DNA of 64,000 nucleotides from an uncultured Clostridium sp. (GTDB lineage: Bacteria > Bacillota > Clostridia > Lachnospirales > Lachnospiraceae), in the NCBI GenBank assembly GCA_900544905.1, contig UQXF01000002.1, forward strand, positions 1 through 64,000, read 5' to 3'. This document shows, one piece after another, positions 45,964 to 54,856 of this stretch; the first letter of the stretch is position 1; every line of letters begins with the position of its first letter. Below the pieces are notes generated by a model. That model saw nothing but the letters and a program-made list of their open reading frames with translations, had not been told where the DNA came from and ran no database searches. The position numbers and the translations under genes were made by a program.

Positions 45964-46641
45964 TTGTACAGTATTTTGTTGTTACATGAGATACAGGGGA
46001 GTCATAGCCGGCTTTGTGATTATGCGCAGCTTAGCGGTTATGAGGTTATGGAAGCAGAGCTGGGTTCTGTTGGGGAATATGAGGGACTGGTGCAGCGGGC
46101 AGATATTATTTTGATGGAATGCAGGGCGGAGGAGCGCTGTTTTGAAATTTGCAGGCAGATTAGAGAGATGACAGGAAAACCCATTGTTGTTCTCTCTGAA
46201 TGTAATGAGGAATGGGAAAAGATTAAAATGTTTCAGTCGGGAGCGGATGATTATATGGTAATCCCTTATATGCAGGCAGAATTAATGGCGAGAATCCGTG
46301 CGCATATTGAACGCTACAAAAGGCTGACCCGTCCATTTGGGTTAATTGAAATCCGGGAATTAAAAATAGACGCCTTCAGCCGCCAGGTTATGCTAAGAGG
46401 AAAGCGTATATCCATGCGTCTGAAGGAATTTGATGTGCTGCTATTTCTCGCCCAGCATCCCAATCAGGTGATGACAAAGGAACAGATTTATATGACCGTG
46501 TGGAAGGAAGAGCTTGGAGACGGGATTTATAATACGGTTGCTGTCCATGTAAAGAGAATAAGGGAGAAGATTGAGGAAGATGTGGAAAATCCAAAATACA
46601 TAGAAACGGTCTGGGGCATAGGGTATCGTTTTCTGGGGTAA
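45964..46641 (+). CDS. OmpR-family regulator with a degenerate receiver domain
   Basis: A 225-aa response-regulator-like protein. The C-terminal winged helix (about 125-225) is normal: RLKEFDVLLFLAQHPNQVMT, AVHVKRIREKIEED, YIETVWGIGYRFLG. The N-terminal receiver fold has lost its chemistry. The acidic pair is HE (LLLHEI), the phospho-acceptor Asp is Glu (IILMEC), and the conserved Lys of KPF is Ile (VIPY), although GADDY remains. It likely works without phosphorylation. No histidine kinase is adjacent. I start at TTG 45964 because GAGAGGAG precedes it; ATG 45937 lies in the murA terminator and has no ribosome site. Confidence 0.85.
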   Translation: MYSILLLHEIQGSHSRLCDYAQLSGYEVMEAELGSVGEYEGLVQRADIILMECRAEERCFEICRQIREMTGKPIVVLSECNEEWEKIKMFQSGADDYMVIPYMQAELMARIRAHIERYKRLTRPFGLIEIRELKIDAFSRQVMLRGKRISMRLKEFDVLLFLAQHPNQVMTKEQIYMTVWKEELGDGIYNTVAVHVKRIREKIEEDVENPKYIETVWGIGYRFLG

Positions 46642-46750
46642 AGGGGATTGACAGACACAGCGTTTCATATTAGCATTATTTAACAGCGGTATAGGGAATA
46701 CCGGAGTATTGCTCAGGGATATGTGAATCAGTAGGAGAATGAGGTGTAGA

Positions 46751-47452
46751 ATGAAAGTAGAAATATTACATGAGGATGCGGATATTATTGTGTGCGTGAA
46801 ACCCTATGGCATGCCGGCACAGGGAGACAAAAGCAGGGACACGGACCTTTTAAGTTTTTTAAAAAATCATATTTTTGAGGAGGAAGAGCTGGAAGAGGAG
46901 CCTTACCTTGCCATGGTGCACAGGCTGGACAGACCGGTGGGAGGGATTATGGTATTTGCGAAAAACCAGAGGGCTGCCGCCCGCCTTTCGGACCAGGTGC
47001 AGGATGGGACAATGGTTAAATTTTATCAGGCAATTCTCACTGGCGAGCTTCCGGATGAAAGCGGAATGCTGGAGGATTATCTGGTAAAGGACGGAAAGAC
47101 AAACACATCCAAAATTGTAAAAAAAGGGACTAAGGGTGCCAAAAAAGCACAGCTGGAGTATGAGGTGCTGGATGTTTTTGAGACAGACCAGGGGGTTCTC
47201 TCCTATGTGCTGATTGATTTGATTACCGGAAGGCATCACCAGATTCGGGTACAGATGGCAGGCAGAGGAGCAGGGATTTATGGAGATACCAAATATAATC
47301 CACTGTTTGCAAAGACAAAGAAGAAATACCAGCAGATAGCTTTATTTGCAACGAGGCTGGAATTTGAACATCCTGTTACCGGAGAACATATGATATTCAA
47401 ATGCGAGCCGGAGGGAGATGCATTTGAAGTAATAGAATTGGATGAATTTTAA
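46751..47452 (+). CDS. RluA-family pseudouridine synthase
   Basis: A 233-aa rRNA/tRNA pseudouridine synthase. The catalytic motif is MVHRLDRPVGGIMVFAKN (about 55-72) with the essential Asp in HRLD. RHHQIRVQMA and GDTKYN are further RluA-family blocks. There is no S4 domain, so it is the short type. The exact modified base cannot be told. ATG 46751 (MKVEILHEDADIIVCVKP) matches the family beginning; the in-frame ATG at 46739 overlaps the AGGAG. A terminator follows. Confidence 0.9.
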   Translation: MKVEILHEDADIIVCVKPYGMPAQGDKSRDTDLLSFLKNHIFEEEELEEEPYLAMVHRLDRPVGGIMVFAKNQRAAARLSDQVQDGTMVKFYQAILTGELPDESGMLEDYLVKDGKTNTSKIVKKGTKGAKKAQLEYEVLDVFETDQGVLSYVLIDLITGRHHQIRVQMAGRGAGIYGDTKYNPLFAKTKKKYQQIALFATRLEFEHPVTGEHMIFKCEPEGDAFEVIELDEF

Positions 47453-47453
47453 G

Positions 47454-47502
47454 AATATCGGGCAAGATATCTATACAGAACTCTGCCCGATATTTTTATT
47501 TT
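47454..47502 (+). terminator. Terminator after the pseudouridine synthase gene
   Basis: AATATCGGGCA (47454-47464) pairs perfectly with TGCCCGATATT (47484-47494), followed by TTTATTTT. The next gene's AGGAGG begins right after. Confidence 0.85.
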
Positions 47503-47515
47503 AGGAGGTATAAAA

Positions 47516-48565
47516 TTGAACCGGAAAAAGATAATCACAGGAATCATCATCGTAATAGGTATCTATCTTGCATTTCGATTTTTACTTCCAATTGTCCTGC
47601 CCTTTGTAATAGCCGGTATTGTGTCAATTTTATATTATCCCTTTCTCCGAAGGTTATACCGGAATTCCGATATCTGGAGAGGAAAAAGGAAGAAATGGCT
47701 CCTGGTTTTATCGGTGGTGTTATTCTATGTTGTGATTTTACTGCTGGTATGCTGGGTTGGCAGTTATCTGTTTGGGCAGGGAAAGAGCATCTGGCTGAAT
47801 TTTCCATTTTATCAGGCTAAAATAATGTGCTTTTTGAAAAACTGCTGCTGCCAGGTAGATACATTTTTCCGGATGGAGGACGGCGCAAGCTTTGCCTATG
47901 TGGAATCCATGATGGATAAGGTGGATGGGGATACGGTTTCTACACTGCTGCCCAAGGTTACAACCTATTCGGTGCAGATGGCAAGCCGGGTATTTGGTGT
48001 TGTGTTTGAGGTTATTATCACGGTGATGGCAACATTTTTTATGATTCAGGATTACGAGGAAATCCGGGAAAAAATGTTACAATCCCAATGGGGAAGAAAT
48101 ATATGTAACGTGATTGCAAAATGTAAGGATACTTTGAAAACCTATGTCCGGGCACAGGGGCTGATTATGGTGCTGGATGGAATTGTCTGTACCCTTGCAT
48201 TTCTTCTTATCCAGCAGCCCTATGCGTGGGTGCTGGGGCCGCTGGTGGCTCTGGTGGATGCATTGCCGGTACTGGGGGCGGGTCTGATTTTATGGCCCTG
48301 CATGGCAATTCTGCTTTTTACGGGAGAGGCTGGAAAGGCTGCAATTATCCTTCTGGCTTATCTGGGATGTCTGCTCATCCGTCAGATTACAGAGCCGAGG
48401 ATGATTGGAAGCAAGGTGGGGATGCGTCCGTTATATACTATTTTCAGTATGTACGTGGGCTTCCGCCTGTTTGGGGTGTTTGGATTTTTGCTGGGACCTG
48501 TGGGTGTCCTCATAGGAAAGGAGCTGTTCCGGGCAGGGGTTAGTACGGATATAAGCAGTGAATAG
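47516..48565 (+). CDS. AI-2E/YtvI-like sporulation membrane protein
   Basis: A 349-aa protein of the AI-2E transporter superfamily with about seven or eight membrane segments. The pattern is FLLPIVLPFVIAGIVSILYY near the N-terminus and PLVALVDALPVLGAGLILWP plus GSKVGMRPLYTIFSMYVGFR near the C-terminus, typical of YtvI, a membrane protein of sporulating Firmicutes. What it transports, if anything, is unknown. A TTG start at 47516 is used because AGGAGG lies 6 nt upstream and the peptide MNRKKIITGIIIVIG then leads straight into the first helix. Confidence 0.85.
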   Translation: MNRKKIITGIIIVIGIYLAFRFLLPIVLPFVIAGIVSILYYPFLRRLYRNSDIWRGKRKKWLLVLSVVLFYVVILLLVCWVGSYLFGQGKSIWLNFPFYQAKIMCFLKNCCCQVDTFFRMEDGASFAYVESMMDKVDGDTVSTLLPKVTTYSVQMASRVFGVVFEVIITVMATFFMIQDYEEIREKMLQSQWGRNICNVIAKCKDTLKTYVRAQGLIMVLDGIVCTLAFLLIQQPYAWVLGPLVALVDALPVLGAGLILWPCMAILLFTGEAGKAAIILLAYLGCLLIRQITEPRMIGSKVGMRPLYTIFSMYVGFRLFGVFGFLLGPVGVLIGKELFRAGVSTDISSE

Positions 48566-48685
48566 CTCTTGCAAATGGCATGGAATGAAGTTATAATAAC
48601 CTTTGCTGGCAACTCGTGATGAAATACATCGGATAATTCATTGTTTCACCGGGTCAGGCGGTTAAAGAAAATAAGGAGAAATGAG

Positions 48686-50119
48686 ATGGCTAAGGAGAAG
48701 AAATTAGTAGAACAAATTACCTCCATGGAGGAAGACTTTGCACAGTGGTATACAGATGTTGTGCGAAAGGCAGATTTAATTGATTATACAAGCGTAAAGG
48801 GCTGTATGGTAATCAAGCCTGCAGGCTATGCAATCTGGGAGTTAATTCAGAAACAGTTAGATGAGAGGTTTAAGGCAACGGGAGTAGAAAATGTATATCT
48901 GCCGATGTTTATACCGGAGAGTCTTTTGCAGAAGGAAAAGGACCATGTAGAGGGATTTGCGCCGGAGGTTGCATGGGTAACCCATGGCGGCTTAAATGAA
49001 TTACAGGAAAGACTCTGTGTCAGACCTACTTCTGAGACTTTGTTTTGCGATTTCTATGCCAATGAAATAGAGTCCTATCGGGATTTACCGAAGGTATATA
49101 ACCAGTGGTGTTCCGTTGTCCGCTGGGAAAAAGAGACGAGACCGTTTCTGCGTTCCCGGGAGTTCTTATGGCAGGAGGGGCATACTGCCCATGCCACAGC
49201 GAAGGAAGCTGAGGAAAGAACGATTCAGATGCTGAATATTTATGCGGATTTCTGTGAACAGGTTCTGGCAATTCCGGTAATTAAGGGACAGAAAACGGAA
49301 AAGGAAAAATTTGCAGGGGCAGAGGCCACCTATACGATTGAAGCGTTAATGCATGACGGCAAAGCGCTTCAGTCTGGTACCAGCCATAATTTTGGAGATG
49401 GCTTTGCCAAAGCTTTTGGAATCCAGTATACAAGCAAGGATAACAAATTAGAGTATGTACATCAGACCTCATGGGGGATGACCACAAGACTGATTGGCGC
49501 CATCATTATGGTACATGGAGACAACTCCGGTCTGGTGTTACCTCCTAAGGTGGCGCCTACCCAGGTGATGATTGTTCCGATTATGCAGAAAAAGGAAGGT
49601 GTTCTGGAGAAGGCGGCAGAGCTGAAAGAAAGGCTGTCTGCCTACAGAGTAAAGGTAGATGATTCTGACAAGAATCCGGGCTGGAAATTTGCAGAGCAGG
49701 AAATGCGTGGAATCCCGATTCGTGTGGAAATTGGTCCGAGGGATATTGAGGCGAATAAGGCATTGCTGGTACGCCGTGACACCGGAGAGAAGATAGAGGT
49801 ATCTCTGGATGAGATAGAGGGAAGAGTTGGAGAGCTTCTGGAAACCATTCAGCAGCATATGTATGAAAAGGCACTTGCACACCGTGAAAAAAATACACAT
49901 TCTGCTGCTACATGGGAGGAGTTCACGGATATTATTGAGAACAGGCAGGGCTTTGTGAAAGCCATGTGGTGTGGTGAAACTGCCTGTGAGGAAGCCATTA
50001 AGGAGGAGACGGGAGCATCTACCCGTTGTATGCCGTTTGTTCAGGAGGAGCTGGGAAAGGTTTGCGTACACTGTGGAAAACCGGCAAAGAAAATGGTATA
50101 TTTTGGACGCGCATACTAA
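48686..50119 (+). CDS. proS: Prolyl-tRNA synthetase (short, archaeal/eukaryotic-type)
   Basis: A 477-aa class II synthetase that charges tRNA-Pro. It is the shorter ProS type without the editing insertion found in the bacterial long form. Motif 2 [21 protein letters not shown] and motif 3 region [17 protein letters not shown] are clear. The C-terminal extension carries CGETACEE and [11 protein letters not shown]ys groups, a zinc-type domain typical of this class, and ends in Tyr (FGRAY). ATG 48686 ([18 protein letters not shown]) follows AAGGAG at about 8 nt. No T-box sequence is seen upstream. Confidence 0.96.
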   Translation: MAKEKKLVEQITSMEEDFAQWYTDVVRKADLIDYTSVKGCMVIKPAGYAIWELIQKQLDERFKATGVENVYLPMFIPESLLQKEKDHVEGFAPEVAWVTHGGLNELQERLCVRPTSETLFCDFYANEIESYRDLPKVYNQWCSVVRWEKETRPFLRSREFLWQEGHTAHATAKEAEERTIQMLNIYADFCEQVLAIPVIKGQKTEKEKFAGAEATYTIEALMHDGKALQSGTSHNFGDGFAKAFGIQYTSKDNKLEYVHQTSWGMTTRLIGAIIMVHGDNSGLVLPPKVAPTQVMIVPIMQKKEGVLEKAAELKERLSAYRVKVDDSDKNPGWKFAEQEMRGIPIRVEIGPRDIEANKALLVRRDTGEKIEVSLDEIEGRVGELLETIQQHMYEKALAHREKNTHSAATWEEFTDIIENRQGFVKAMWCGETACEEAIKEETGASTRCMPFVQEELGKVCVHCGKPAKKMVYFGRAY

Positions 50120-50143
50120 TAAGATTAACAGAGGAAAAGGAAA

Positions 50144-51565
50144 ATGTGGGATACAATTAATAGATTTTTACAGAGTGTAGACGATTTTGTCTGGGGACCG
50201 CCGCTTATGGTGCTGATACTGGCAGGAGGTATTTATTTAACTGTCCGTATGGGCATCCTGCAAATACGCAAGCTGCCATTGGCATTAAAATGGATGGTGA
50301 AAAATGAGGAAAACGGGGAGGGTGAGGTTACCTCCTTTGGCGCCCTGTGTACGGCGCTCTCTGCCACAATCGGAACCGGTAATATCGTTGGTGTGGCAAC
50401 GGCAATTGGAACCGGAGGTCCGGGTGCATTATTCTGGATGGAGCTTGCAGCATTTTTTGGAATGGCGACAAAGTATGCAGAGGGTTTGCTGGCGGTAAAA
50501 TACCGTGTGGTGGATGAAGAGAACCATGCTCTTGGAGGACCGTTTTACTATATTGAGCGCGGTATGGGCGAGAAGTGGAAATGGCTTGCAAAGATTTTCG
50601 CATTTTTTGGCATTTGTGTGGGCTTGTTTGGAATCGGAACCTTTTCCCAGGTGAACGGTATTTCATCTGCGATAAATTCGTTTTTTGACCCGGATATGAA
50701 ATGGACGGTTACTATTCCGGGAATTGGCGAGTATTCCTGGACGGTTGTCATTGCGTCCCTGATTTTAAGTGTTTGTGTGGCGCTTGTGTTAATCGGTGGA
50801 ATTAAAAGGATTGCCAATGTGTCACAGGTTGTGGTACCGTTTATGGCAATTATTTATGTGGTGATTTGTGTGGTTTTACTTATCTGCAATTTCAGAGCGA
50901 TACCGGATGCTATTGTTACAATTGTGAAAGGTGCATTTAATCCGTCGGCTGTTACAGGCGGTGTAGTGGGCAGTCTGTTAATCGCAATGCAGAAGGGTGT
51001 CGCACGGGGTATCTTTTCCAATGAGGCAGGTCTTGGTTCGGCACCAATTGCGGCGGCGGCAGCAAAGACAAAGGAGCCTGTCCGCCAGGGCTTGATTTCC
51101 ATGACCGGAACCTTTATTGATACTATTGTTATCTGTACCATGACCGGACTTTCCATTGTTCTGACAGGAGCCTGGCAGGTGGAGGGATTAGAAGGTGTTG
51201 GAGTTACTACATATGCGTTTCAGCAGGGTCTTCCGATTCCCGAGGAGTTATCGGCATTTTTGCTGATGCTGTGTCTGGTGTTCTTTGCATTTACAACAAT
51301 TCTCGGATGGGATTATTATTCAGAGCGTTGTCTGGAATACCTTTCCGGTGGAAAGCAAAAATCCATTCTGGTTTACCGCTGGCTGTACATAATTGCAGTA
51401 TTTATCGGACCGTATATGACAGTGAAGGCGGTGTGGACCATTGCAGATATTTTTAACGGATTGATGGCGATACCAAATATGATTGCCATATTTGCCCTGA
51501 GCGGTGTTGTGGTAAAAGAGACAAGGGGCTTCTTTGAACGGTATAACAAAGAGAAATCTTTATAA
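50144..51565 (+). CDS. Sodium:alanine symporter family (AGCS) transporter
   Basis: A 473-aa membrane protein with about eleven hydrophobic segments. Family signatures are TALSATIGTGNIVGVATAI (about 68-86) and GIFSNEAGLGSAPIAAAAA (about 290-308), known from AGCS carriers that import alanine or glycine with sodium. It starts 24 nt after proS and may share its transcript. A clear terminator lies behind it. The exact amino acid transported is not readable. Confidence 0.93.
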   Translation: MWDTINRFLQSVDDFVWGPPLMVLILAGGIYLTVRMGILQIRKLPLALKWMVKNEENGEGEVTSFGALCTALSATIGTGNIVGVATAIGTGGPGALFWMELAAFFGMATKYAEGLLAVKYRVVDEENHALGGPFYYIERGMGEKWKWLAKIFAFFGICVGLFGIGTFSQVNGISSAINSFFDPDMKWTVTIPGIGEYSWTVVIASLILSVCVALVLIGGIKRIANVSQVVVPFMAIIYVVICVVLLICNFRAIPDAIVTIVKGAFNPSAVTGGVVGSLLIAMQKGVARGIFSNEAGLGSAPIAAAAAKTKEPVRQGLISMTGTFIDTIVICTMTGLSIVLTGAWQVEGLEGVGVTTYAFQQGLPIPEELSAFLLMLCLVFFAFTTILGWDYYSERCLEYLSGGKQKSILVYRWLYIIAVFIGPYMTVKAVWTIADIFNGLMAIPNMIAIFALSGVVVKETRGFFERYNKEKSL

Positions 51566-51597
51566 ACAATAGGAAAGCGGTATTATAAGGGAGAATT

Positions 51598-51635
51598 ACA
51601 GGCATCAACTAACAGGTTGGTGTCTGTTTTGTTTT
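51598..51635 (+). terminator. Terminator after the alanine symporter gene
   Basis: ACAGGCATCAAC (51598-51609) pairs with GTTGGTGTCTGT (51616-51627; G-U pairs only as irregularities), loop of 6 nt, then TTTGTTTTT. Confidence 0.8.
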
Positions 51636-51676
51636 TATTAAGTGTGATATCCTTTTTACATTTTTTATAATAACAG

Positions 51677-51718
51677 TTGACACAAAAGTGTTTATGGTGT
51701 ATATATAACATATAAACA
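51677..51718 (+). promoter_or_regulatory. Promoter and putative operator of the GntR/ABC operon
   Basis: TTGACA (51677-51682, consensus), 17-nt spacer, TATATA (51700-51705). An inverted repeat TGTTTAT (51689-51695) / ATAAACA (51712-51718) brackets the -10 box, a good place for autorepression by the YtrA-type GntR protein encoded next. Confidence 0.7.
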
Positions 51719-51761
51719 GTAATGAGCAGGCATATAACAGCAAAAGCATTAGGAGGTAGAG

Positions 51762-52133
51762 ATGAAAATATTACAGAATTCCGGCATTCCTATTTACCAG
51801 CAGATTGCAGCACAGTTTAAGGAAGATATCTTATCCGGAAAAATGAAACAGGGAGAATATCTTCCCTCAATCCGGGGGCTGGCAAAGGATTTGCGAATCA
51901 GTGTGATTACAACAATGAAGGCTTATGAAGAGTTAGAGAAGCAGGGTCTGATAACAGCAGTACAGGGAAAGGGCTATTATGTCAATGCACAGGACAGTGA
52001 AATGCTGAAGGAGCAGCATATGCGGAAAATGGAGGAGCATCTGATGAATGCCATATCCGCTGCGAGAATTGCCGGTATTTCCAACGGGGAGCTGGTGGAG
52101 GTTTTAAAAATGCTTCTGGAAGCAGAGAATTAA
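51762..52133 (+). CDS. GntR-family regulator, YtrA subfamily
   Basis: A 123-aa regulator made of a GntR winged helix (about 8-75: PIYQQIAAQFKEDILSGKM, LRISVITTMKAYEELEKQGL) and only a short helical C-terminal dimerisation arm. This small form is the YtrA subfamily, which usually represses a downstream ABC transporter operon. The gene is first in such an operon and follows a consensus promoter bracketed by an inverted repeat. AGGAGG precedes the ATG. Confidence 0.92.
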   Translation: MKILQNSGIPIYQQIAAQFKEDILSGKMKQGEYLPSIRGLAKDLRISVITTMKAYEELEKQGLITAVQGKGYYVNAQDSEMLKEQHMRKMEEHLMNAISAARIAGISNGELVEVLKMLLEAEN

Positions 52134-52224
52134 AGCAGTACTAACGCTTTGATGAGAAAATGTTATTTTAAGAAAGAATAGTTTCGGTACAGGAAAACGG
52201 AATTATTCCGGGAAGGAGTCAGAT

Positions 52225-53100
52225 ATGAAAGAGCAGGCAGCAATTATAATGGAGAATATAACAAAGAAATTTAAGGGGTTTGAATTAAGCATTCCTGCCC
52301 TGGAGATTCCGGAGGGCTTTGCCACCGCCTTAATTGGAGAAAATGGTGCAGGGAAAAGTACCCTGCTTCATATTCTTGCAGGAGTCCGGTTGGATTATAA
52401 GGGAAAGCTTACTTATTTTGATGGAGAGCTGGAAGATAAGGAGATTCGTGAAAGCATTGGCTATACGGGACCCGGCAATTATTTTTTGCCGCATTGGACT
52501 GTCCACGCAGTGGGGGAGGTCAGTGAGCTTTTGTTTGAACAGTTTCACAGGGAGCGGTATGAGCAGCTCTGCCGGGATTTAGGCGTCAGCAGGGAAGGAA
52601 AAAGTATTGATAAGCTGTCAGATGGTATGAAGATGAAGACAATGCTGGCGGCAGTATTTGCAAGAGATACCCGGATGCTTCTTTTGGATGAACCGGCATC
52701 CCCCCTTGACCCGTTAATGCGGGATAAGCTGTGTGCCATGATTCGGGAATATATAGAGGAGGGGAATGGCAAAAAGACGGTATTTTTCTCAACCCATAAT
52801 ATTGCAGATATGGAAAATGTGACAGACTATGCCATAATCATGGAGCAGGGCAGGATTGTGGAACAGGGTTTTGTGGAGGAGCTAAAGGAAAAATATATCC
52901 TGGTTAAGGGAGAACCATCGGAGGAAAATCAGGTTAAGGATATTCTTTTAGGGTTTCAGAAGAATACTTATGGATTTGAAGGTCTTTGCCTGTCAGAGGA
53001 CTTAGATAAGCTGGCGGGGCTGGATATTGCAACGGAAACCCCAACGCTTTCCCAGATTAGTGTGGCAGTTATGAAAAAATACACACATCTGCAGGTATAG
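52225..53100 (+). CDS. ABC transporter ATP-binding protein (YtrB-like)
   Basis: A 291-aa ATPase subunit: Walker A GENGAGKSTLL (about 38-48), a weaker Q-loop (SIGYTGPGNYFLP), signature region LSDGMKMK in place of LSGGQ, Walker B MLLLDEPASPLDP and the switch His in STHNI. The LSDGMK form is common in YtrB-type, GntR-linked transporters. Two membrane proteins encoded next are the probable permease subunits. GGAAGGAG precedes the ATG. Substrate unknown; related systems respond to cell-wall antibiotics, which is only a hint. Confidence 0.9.
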   Translation: MKEQAAIIMENITKKFKGFELSIPALEIPEGFATALIGENGAGKSTLLHILAGVRLDYKGKLTYFDGELEDKEIRESIGYTGPGNYFLPHWTVHAVGEVSELLFEQFHRERYEQLCRDLGVSREGKSIDKLSDGMKMKTMLAAVFARDTRMLLLDEPASPLDPLMRDKLCAMIREYIEEGNGKKTVFFSTHNIADMENVTDYAIIMEQGRIVEQGFVEELKEKYILVKGEPSEENQVKDILLGFQKNTYGFEGLCLSEDLDKLAGLDIATETPTLSQISVAVMKKYTHLQV

Positions 53101-53124
53101 GGCAGCTGTTAGAAGAGAGGTGAG

Positions 53125-53775
53125 ATGGTTATGAAGGAAGCGATTAAAAGTTATCATATGTTTCTGCCCAGAGCCTGGGTAAAATGGTGTATCTATATAC
53201 TGTATCCGCTGCTTGTAATAGGAGGAATGTATGCGTTAAATCGATATGTCACATATTTTTCATTTGTCTGCATCGGCTTGGCATGCGGTGTGGTAATTAT
53301 GGTGGAATATATGCTGGATACTTATGTATTTCTGGGAATTGCCGCAAGGGATACAAACCGGTTAGAGTATCTGAAAACCTCTTCAAAGGGACTGCCGCTG
53401 CTTAAGAAGGCATTATTGACGGATGCAGTCAGACGATTTTTAAGTACAGGAGTAATTGTGGCTGGGGTGTTCTTTGTTCTCAGAGGAGGTTTTGCACTTA
53501 CTCTGGAGGCATGTGTCTTTTGCATTGTAATATCCTATCTGATGATGGAGCTGGGATTTATGATTACCCGTTTTTCCACAAATGTGTGGTTAAATCTGGT
53601 AATGCTTTACATTCTGATGACAATTGCCAGTATGGTGGGAATTTATGCATTGTCCTGGAATATACAGATATGGCAGCTGCTTTTATTGGGAATTGCAGCT
53701 GTGGGGATTGCAGTCATGGGAAATAAATTGATTTTAAAGAGAGCGGAGGAGAGTTTTTATGATAAAGAGTTTTAG
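53125..53775 (+). CDS. ABC transporter permease-like membrane protein 1
   Basis: A 216-aa protein with about six membrane segments and short loops, second to last of the GntR/ABC operon. No strong family motif is recognised; position and topology suggest a permease subunit. Two starts are possible: ATG 53125 (4 nt after AGAGG) or ATG 53131 (10 nt after). The gene ends 17 nt inside the next gene, so translation is coupled. Confidence 0.75.
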   Translation: MVMKEAIKSYHMFLPRAWVKWCIYILYPLLVIGGMYALNRYVTYFSFVCIGLACGVVIMVEYMLDTYVFLGIAARDTNRLEYLKTSSKGLPLLKKALLTDAVRRFLSTGVIVAGVFFVLRGGFALTLEACVFCIVISYLMMELGFMITRFSTNVWLNLVMLYILMTIASMVGIYALSWNIQIWQLLLLGIAAVGIAVMGNKLILKRAEESFYDKEF

Positions 53776-54409
53776 GAAGCAGATTAAATTAATAAAATAT
53801 GGAAGCAATATAAAATCGTCAATCGCTGCCGCTGCTTTATTTTTTCTACTGGGGCTTTTGTTTCTTATAATGGATTCGGAGGGGCTTGTCATAGGAAGCT
53901 TGTATATATTTGCCGGTCTGCTTATGCTGCTTCAGGTTTATAATACACTTTTAAGTATTGGAATGGTGACAGCATCTCCGAAAAGGAGAATGCTGGAGAC
54001 ATGGCTCATTGACATTCTGGGATTATTGACTGGCATATGTTATTATATTTTCTTACTTATAATTGCAGTGATAAAAATGAATCTGGAAGATGAAGCTGTG
54101 AAGCAGCAGTACGGAACCGCTTTTTTGTTTGCCGGTATAATGGGAGGCTGGGTATTGGTTTATTGCGGCATGGCATGGAAAAGTTTTCTTATCAGTGTGG
54201 TAGTATTTTCTGGGGGATTTTTCGTGATTTTTTCCGGATTCAGCAATGCAATGGAGGGAGGCATGTCAATTAATCCGGGTATCGGAGCAATGCTGGGAAT
54301 TTTGGCGGTTGTCCTGGGAGCGGTAATTGCAGGAATAATCCGAAGGGTTCTTTATAAAATACCGGTTTCCAAGTATGCAATGGGGGCAAATCTTCGCAAG
54401 CAGATGTAG
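53759..54409 (+). CDS. ABC transporter permease-like membrane protein 2
   Basis: A 216-aa membrane protein with about six hydrophobic segments, last gene of the GntR/ABC operon. It begins with a basic amphipathic piece (KSFRKQIKLIKYGSNIKSS) and ends with KYAMGANLRKQM. GGAGG lies 9 nt upstream of the ATG, within the end of the preceding gene. It is the same length as the previous protein and probably forms the permease with it, but sequence similarity between the two is not obvious. Confidence 0.75.
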   Translation: MIKSFRKQIKLIKYGSNIKSSIAAAALFFLLGLLFLIMDSEGLVIGSLYIFAGLLMLLQVYNTLLSIGMVTASPKRRMLETWLIDILGLLTGICYYIFLLIIAVIKMNLEDEAVKQQYGTAFLFAGIMGGWVLVYCGMAWKSFLISVVVFSGGFFVIFSGFSNAMEGGMSINPGIGAMLGILAVVLGAVIAGIIRRVLYKIPVSKYAMGANLRKQM

Positions 54410-54554
54410 GCTGTAACCGGATAAAATGCAGTATTGCTTTGGGGACGGGGCTGTGTTCAGATTTTATTGAAAAAAATGAACAAGTATTGTATGATATTTC
54501 TGTTCCGGGTTAACAATAATAAAAATTAGTGTGGGAATGATTGGGTGCGTGAAA

Positions 54555-54842
54555 ATGAACAGTGATATCGAACAGCAGCTGAAGCAGAAGGAACAGCGGA
54601 TTAAGGAATTAACATTACAAATTGAACATCAGCAGGCGGCTATTGAAGAATATGAAAAGCGGCTGCAATATTTTCAAACTAAGAGAAAAAGAGGGCGTCC
54701 GGCACTTTTAGAGGAACAGCGGCAGCAGGTTCGTGTACTTGTAAACCAGGGGATGTCCTACCGTAAGGTGCATGAGATAACCGGGATTTCCCTTGGTATG
54801 ATTTCTTCTATTATGCAGGGCGAAGCTGCAAAGGAAGAATAG
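54555..54842 (+). CDS. Small coiled-coil protein with AT-hook-like and HTH motifs
   Basis: A 95-aa protein. Residues about 3-45 form a strong coiled coil (EQQLKQKEQRIKELTLQIEH). KRKRGRPALL (about 47-56) contains the RGRP core of an AT-hook. The C-terminal part (QGMSYRKVHEITGISLGMIS, about 70-89) looks like a resolvase- or Trp-repressor-type helix-turn-helix. It is therefore probably a DNA-binding protein, possibly dimeric. The start is uncertain because no good ribosome site precedes 54555 or 54531. It lies 14 nt upstream of cca and may be co-transcribed. Confidence 0.75.
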   Translation: MNSDIEQQLKQKEQRIKELTLQIEHQQAAIEEYEKRLQYFQTKRKRGRPALLEEQRQQVRVLVNQGMSYRKVHEITGISLGMISSIMQGEAAKEE

Positions 54843-54856
54843 AAGGGGTGGTATAG

